Shown here: positions 6,298-8,947 of the stretch, in pieces
Numbering within the stretch: the stretch's first letter is position 1
How the letters are laid out: each line of letters opens with the position of its first letter
Source of the DNA: an uncultured Selenomonas sp.
GTDB lineage: Bacteria; Bacillota; Negativicutes; Selenomonadales; Selenomonadaceae
Reading direction: 5' to 3'
Assembly (NCBI GenBank): GCA_947097535.1
Contig: CAMURM010000043.1
Span: forward strand, 1-8,947
Length of the DNA stretch: 8,947 bases
Notes under the pieces: generated by a model
What the model saw: only the letters and a program-made list of their open reading frames with translations
The model's database searches: none
Told to the model about the DNA's origin: nothing
Program-made: the position numbers and the translations under genes

Positions 6298-7238
6298 GAC
6301 TCTGCCGCCTTTTCATAGCGTACGCGCGGATCGAGCAGCCGATAGAAAATATCCGCCGCAAGATTCAGCACGACATAGATCAGAGCCATCCATGCCACAT
6401 ACGCCTGCACCAGCGGATAATCTCGTGCCAGGACAGCTTCGACCGCCATCTTGCCCACGCCGTCCCAAAGGAAGATCGTCTCGACGATCGCCGTGCCGCC
6501 GAGAAGCGAGCCCATCGAAAGTGCAAGCAGCGTGACCAGCAGGACGAGGGAGCTGCGTAGCACGCTCTTTACGAGAATCGTCCTCTCCTTCACGCCGCGC
6601 GCACGCGCACCGGCGACATAGGGCTTCTCCATCTCCTCCAGCACCACGGCGCGAATCTGACGCGTGTACTTCGCGCCCATGGCGATCGCCAGTGTCAAAG
6701 CAGGCAAAAGGACAGCGCGGCCGTCCCCCGCCTTCGCGAGGATGGGCAGCCAATCCAACCGCACGGCAAAGATATAGATGCGCAGGAGCCCCACAAAAAA
6801 ATTCGGCAACGAATTGCCGATGAAAGTGCAGAGCCGCACGACATAGTCCGGCCAGCGGTTCTGCTGCACCGCAGCAAAGACGCCGAGCGGCACGGCGAAA
6901 AAAAGCGTCAGAAGGATCGAGGCGGACATGAGGTAGAGCGTCGCCGGCAACTTTTCAAGAAAGCTCTCCCATACAGGTCTGCCCGAGATATAGGAGCGCC
7001 CCATGTCTCCTGTGGCGGCTCCCTTGAGCCACGCGGCATACTGCACGAGAAAAGGCCGATCAAGTCCCAGCTCTGCGCGCTTCGCAGCCTTGACCTCTTC
7101 CACAGCGCCGCCTGACTTTTCGTACATCACGTCGACGGCATCGTCGCCGGCCAGGTGCATAGCGGCGAACGCCAGGAACGTGATGCACAGGAGCATCGGT
7201 ACGAGCTGCAAAAGGCGCCCGCTTACGTAGCCTTTCAT
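6294..7238 (-). CDS. nikB: ABC importer permease, NikB/DppB-like
   Basis: A 314-residue inner-membrane permease of the OppB/DppB/NikB family, first gene of the operon. The first helix is at 9-29 (LLQLVPMLLCITFLAFAAMH), followed by the extracytoplasmic N-domain with LGLDRPFLVQYAAWLKG (57-73) and GDMGRSYISGRPV (77-89). Further helices lie near 102-124, 134-161, 177-190, 229-250 and 277-297. The EAA loop YTRQIRAVVLEEMEKPYVAG starts at 191 and continues through RARGVKERTILVK. It ends with the usual RLLDPRVRYE. The ATG at 7238 is preferred: GGAGGT (7256-7251) is 12 nt upstream, whereas the in-frame GTG at 7247 would have only 3 nt of spacing. If GTG is used, three residues (MRF) are added. Confidence 0.88.
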   Translation of the reverse strand: MKGYVSGRLLQLVPMLLCITFLAFAAMHLAGDDAVDVMYEKSGGAVEEVKAAKRAELGLDRPFLVQYAAWLKGAATGDMGRSYISGRPVWESFLEKLPATLYLMSASILLTLFFAVPLGVFAAVQQNRWPDYVVRLCTFIGNSLPNFFVGLLRIYIFAVRLDWLPILAKAGDGRAVLLPALTLAIAMGAKYTRQIRAVVLEEMEKPYVAGARARGVKERTILVKSVLRSSLVLLVTLLALSMGSLLGGTAIVETIFLWDGVGKMAVEAVLARDYPLVQAYVAWMALIYVVLNLAADIFYRLLDPRVRYEKAAES

Positions 7239-7276
7239 GAATCTCACACCACCTCCGAAAATTTCCTTTCCAATCC

Positions 7277-7305
7277 ATTTTAAGAGATGTGCTCGATTTT
7301 CGTAA
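7277..7305 (-). promoter_or_regulatory. Candidate promoter of the nik-type operon
   Basis: On the minus strand, TTACGA (7305-7300) and TAAAAT (7282-7277) are separated by 17 bp, with an expected start near 7270 and a short leader before nikB. The -35 matches the consensus at only 3 of 6 positions, which suits an activated or regulated promoter. A competing -10-like TATAAA lies at 7326-7321 but has no recognisable -35. Confidence 0.4.
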
Positions 7306-7306
7306 G

Positions 7307-7330
7307 CCCCATGGGGGGATTTTATAAAAT
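7307..7330. promoter_or_regulatory. Two adjacent perfect palindromes upstream of nikB (candidate operator)
   Basis: CCCCATGGGG (7307-7316) and ATTTTATAAAAT (7319-7330) are both perfect palindromes, 2 nt apart. The first lies immediately upstream of the predicted -35 hexamer. Such symmetry next to a promoter is what a dimeric regulator would bind. Neither resembles the E. coli NikR half-sites (GTATGA/TCATAC) or a classical Fur box, so no regulator is named. Confidence 0.35.
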
Positions 7331-7342
7331 GATTTTAATAAA

Positions 7343-7468
7343 AGAAACGCTGATAAAACGAAGCCGCCCAGATTTGCACAGATGCGCTGGTTCTATCGAG
7401 GATTTGTCGACGAAGAGAGGACAGCTCAGATGTGTGAAGATGGGTGGCTGAATTTATCAGTGGTTCCT
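7343..7468. repeat. 126-bp imperfect inverted repeat, MITE-like or IS-end remnant
   Basis: The two halves of this non-coding stretch are imperfect reverse complements. CTGATAAA (7350-7357) matches TTTATCAG (7453-7460) at 8 of 8. AGCCGCCCA (7362-7370) matches the complement of 7441-7449 at 8 of 9. Bases 7376-7389 match the complement of 7422-7435 at 10 of 14. The matches stay collinear apart from one single-base gap. The outer ends read about AGAAACG and AGGAACCA. A small non-autonomous element with transposon-like terminal repeats is the favoured reading; a structured RNA or a decayed insertion-sequence end are alternatives. Target-site duplication is unclear because both flanks are A-rich. 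No transposase gene is inside. Confidence 0.5.
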
Positions 7469-7482
7469 AAAAATTCACACAG

Positions 7483-7508
7483 CAGAAAACCCCGGCTTTC
7501 TCAAGCCG
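7483..7508 (-). terminator. Hairpin terminator after the DUF421 gene
   Basis: On the minus strand CGGCTT-GAGA-AAGCCG (7508-7493) is a perfect 6-bp GC-rich stem with a GNRA-type loop, followed by GGGGTTTTCTG. It begins 7 nt after the DUF421 stop codon. The T run is short (four), so termination may be partial. Confidence 0.6.
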
Positions 7509-7514
7509 CACATT

Positions 7515-8153
7515 TCATTCCTGCGCTTCATACGGATACACCGCGAGGGCGCCTTCTCTGTACTCGCCGATATAGACGTCCTTGAGCTCGTAACCCATCT
7601 CCCTGAGCGCCGCGTCGAGCCAGATTCTGTCCTTGTCGACGAGCTCCAAAGCGTCGTCGTCGATCTGGCCGTCGAGGACGACGGGGTAGCGTGCGTTCTG
7701 CTCGCCGTACTGGATGACCGTGAGCTGACCGTTCGGCTCTAAGACGGCGCGCTTGACGTCCTTGACGAAGTAGACGCCCGCCATGCGCAGCTTCAGATGG
7801 ATGTCGTGCGCCAGAAGCCCGTGGCGCATGCACTCTTCGACGTCGATCTTGCCGCGCTCGATGAGGCGGACGGGGCGCCCGTCGACGAAGGATTTGATCG
7901 TGCTGCTGTTCGACTTCATGTATTTCAAAATCAGGACGAGCATCGTCCAGGCGATGAGCACGAGGATGAAGTCCAGGACAGAAATATTCTCGTTGTATAT
8001 GACGCCGCCAATGATGCCGCCGAGAACGTAGTTCTGCACCTGATCCATCGCGGAGCTAGGCGCGAGATTTCCCTTGCCGAGGAGATTGATCTGCAGCACG
8101 AGGCACAGGAGGCCGAGCGCGAGCTTTACGAGTACCATGGAATAGATAATCAC
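7515..8153 (-). CDS. DUF421 (YetF-like) membrane protein
   Basis: A 212-residue protein. The N-terminal part has about three membrane segments (7-25, 42-53 with YVLGGIIGGVIYN, and 57-77), followed by a cytoplasmic YetF/DUF421 region with the typical KSFVDGRPVRLIERGKID (87-104), LRMAGVYFVKDVKRAVLEPN (122-141) and a second small alpha/beta repeat up to the C-terminus (DGQIDDDALELVDKDRIWLD, 161-180). The family is widespread in Firmicutes; its biochemical role is not established. The start is GTG at 8153, 7 nt after AGGAGG (8166-8161), which overlaps the stop of the preceding gene. The much longer open frame running to 8912 is only read-through across the neighbouring genes. It forms a pair with the DUF3290 gene 11 nt upstream and is followed by a hairpin terminator. 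Confidence 0.88.
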   Translation of the reverse strand: MIIYSMVLVKLALGLLCLVLQINLLGKGNLAPSSAMDQVQNYVLGGIIGGVIYNENISVLDFILVLIAWTMLVLILKYMKSNSSTIKSFVDGRPVRLIERGKIDVEECMRHGLLAHDIHLKLRMAGVYFVKDVKRAVLEPNGQLTVIQYGEQNARYPVVLDGQIDDDALELVDKDRIWLDAALREMGYELKDVYIGEYREGALAVYPYEAQE

Positions 8154-8164
8154 TGCAAAACCTC

Positions 8165-8617
8165 CTAGCGATCCTCGTCGATCAGCTTCACGTCGCGCGT
8201 CAACAAATGCGTCTTTTCGTACTTGAACGACGTGAAGTCCACATTGAACGTCACTTCGTAGTAATCCTCCTGCACCTTGACGAGCATCCCCTGCTTCAGA
8301 TGCGTGCTGTTCGTGCAGATTTCCTCGACGGGCACTGCCATTTCCTCGCTGAGGCTCTGAAGGAAGCCCGCCATGCGCGAGATCTGCTCCATGTCGCTGC
8401 GCGTCTGACTGAGACTGTTCCACTGCGCGCCGCCCAGAAAGGCGACGGCGAGGAAGAGGATGACGATGAGGTCGCGGTAGCGCGTGACGAGGCGGTTGCG
8501 CAGATACTTGATGATGGCGAAGAGCAGCGCGGCGAGCGCGAGAAAGGACAGGACGTAGCGCACGAGATCGTTGAGCTGACTGTGCTGTACGATGTATGCA
8601 TAGGTGTAAAACTGCAA
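8165..8617 (-). CDS. DUF3290 family membrane protein, TTG start
   Basis: A 150-residue protein with a short N-terminus (MQFYTYAYIVQHSQLND), two membrane helices at about 18-38 and 49-64, and a soluble C-terminal domain rich in beta-type segments (GMLVKVQEDYYEVTFNVDF, 110-128). This matches DUF3290, a family of unknown function commonly found directly before a DUF421 gene in Firmicutes, as here. The start is taken as TTG at 8617, because GGGGAGG (8632-8626) is 8 nt upstream and the N-terminus then matches the family. The ATG codons at 8653 and 8650 would add 12 and 11 residues and have no ribosome site at a usable distance; they also fall at a hairpin. The pair probably acts together in the membrane. 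Confidence 0.8.
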   Translation of the reverse strand: MQFYTYAYIVQHSQLNDLVRYVLSFLALAALLFAIIKYLRNRLVTRYRDLIVILFLAVAFLGGAQWNSLSQTRSDMEQISRMAGFLQSLSEEMAVPVEEICTNSTHLKQGMLVKVQEDYYEVTFNVDFTSFKYEKTHLLTRDVKLIDEDR

Positions 8618-8633
8618 GAAAAGTGCCTCCCCG

Positions 8634-8651
8634 GATGCGGCAGACCGCATC
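8634..8651 (-). promoter_or_regulatory. Perfect 7-bp hairpin next to the DUF3290 ribosome site
   Basis: On the minus strand GATGCGG-TCTG-CCGCATC is a perfect 7-bp stem with a 4-nt loop. It lies in the 57-bp gap between the znuB-like stop and the DUF3290 start, 1 nt before the Shine-Dalgarno sequence. No T run follows, so it is not a standard terminator. It could be an mRNA-processing or stability element, or affect access to the ribosome site. Confidence 0.5.
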
Positions 8652-8674
8652 ATAAAACGACGGTGAAAAGCTCC

Positions 8675-8947
8675 TCAGCGCACGAAGTACGGCTTCAGAG
8701 CGAGCGTAAGGAAGAAGACGGCAGCGGCGACGACGACGATGCTCGCGCCCGCCGCCATGTTGCAGTAGTAGGCGAGCACGAGCCCCGCAACGCCCGAAAA
8801 GAGCGCGATGGCGACGGAGAGCAGGTGGTAGCTCTTGACGTTCTGCGCGATATTCCTTGCGGCAGCGGCGGGCAGCACGAGCAGCGAGTTGATGATGAGA
8901 AGCCCGACCCACTGGATGCTGACGGCGACGACGACGGCGAGCACGGA
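8675..8947 (-). CDS. znuB: Zn/Mn-type ABC-3 permease, C-terminal part (5' end outside window)
   Basis: Ninety C-terminal residues of an inner-membrane permease of the ABC-3 (ZnuB/MntB) family, which imports zinc or manganese with a ZnuA-type receptor and ZnuC-type ATPase. The visible part includes VGLLIINSLLVLPAAAARNI, the conserved helix of this family, followed by the SYHLLSVAIALFSGVAGLVL helix, then YYCNMAAGASIVVVAAAVF and a short basic end (LKPYFVR). A full protein is about 270 residues, so two thirds lie beyond the window. The frame is open to the window edge, so the GTG at 8944 is an internal codon and not a start. Zinc versus manganese cannot be decided. Whether the DUF3290-DUF421 pair is cotranscribed with it is likely from the 57-bp spacing but not proven. 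Confidence 0.85.
   Translation of the reverse strand, partial: SVLAVVVAVSIQWVGLLIINSLLVLPAAAARNIAQNVKSYHLLSVAIALFSGVAGLVLAYYCNMAAGASIVVVAAAVFFLTLALKPYFVR

Noticed and set aside
7239..7514. NikR operator or Ni/Co riboswitch upstream of nikB
   Set aside because: I found no GTATGA/TCATAC half-sites at NikR spacing and no conserved features of the Ni/Co riboswitch junction; the symmetry there is better described as palindromes and an inverted-repeat element.
7382..7585. 67-codon plus-strand open frame in the nikB-DUF421 region
   Set aside because: It starts inside the palindromic element, runs through the terminator hairpin into the DUF421 gene, has no ribosome site and no recognisable domain.
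7515..8912. A single 465-codon minus-strand open frame
   Set aside because: Only its last 212 codons are a protein (DUF421). The upstream part is the wrong frame of the DUF3290 and znuB-like genes, is Arg-rich and low in hydrophobic order, and the ribosome site fixes the start at 8153.
1..8947. CRISPR array, tRNA or rRNA genes, complete insertion sequence, phage genes
   Set aside because: No regularly spaced direct repeats, no tRNA-like cloverleaf or rRNA sequence that I could recognise, and no transposase or integrase frame on either strand.

Overview
The window reads as high-GC chromosomal DNA from a bacterium of the Firmicutes type, most likely a Negativicute of the Selenomonas/Selenomonadaceae kind. 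This is an inference from the high GC content, strong AGGAGG-type ribosome binding sites, the style of the S2 and EF-Ts proteins, and a DUF3290-DUF421 pair typical of Firmicutes. Every gene I can support lies on the minus strand, so transcription runs from the high to the low coordinates. The many long open frames on the plus strand are by-products of high GC.

In transcription order there are three blocks. (1) 8947-7515: the C-terminal end of a Zn/Mn-type ABC-3 permease (znuB-like, cut by the window edge), a DUF3290 two-helix membrane protein starting at TTG, and a DUF421 (YetF-like) membrane protein, closed by a hairpin terminator at about 7483-7508. (2) 7238-1587: a tightly packed six-gene operon encoding a NikABCDE-type ABC importer in the order permease B, permease C, lipoprotein binding protein A, ATPase D, ATPase E, then a class I SAM-dependent methyltransferase. 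Junctions are 4-nt ATGA/GTGA overlaps or gaps of 13-14 nt, so the methyltransferase is translationally coupled to the transporter. (3) 1555-1: a promoter with an extended -10, a structured leader of about 100 nt, rpsB (ribosomal protein S2), and tsf (elongation factor Ts, 3' end cut by the window start), whose start lies inside the end of rpsB.

The 276-base region 7239-7514 between DUF421 and nikB is the only sizeable non-coding stretch. It holds the DUF421 terminator, a 126-bp imperfect inverted repeat (7343-7468) that resembles a degenerate MITE or IS-end element, two adjacent perfect palindromes (7307-7330), and a plausible promoter for the nik operon (7277-7305).

Functionally, blocks 1 and 2 are both transport or membrane loci related to transition metals. 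The importer would take up nickel, or a nickel or other metal chelate, across the inner membrane. Its binding protein has Glu where E. coli NikA has the metal-contacting His416, judged by an alignment done by eye, so a different ligand geometry or substrate is possible. I see no nickel-specific regulator gene or riboswitch here. The points most worth following up are the methyltransferase fused into the importer operon, the palindromic element upstream of it, and the nested stem structure in the rpsB leader.
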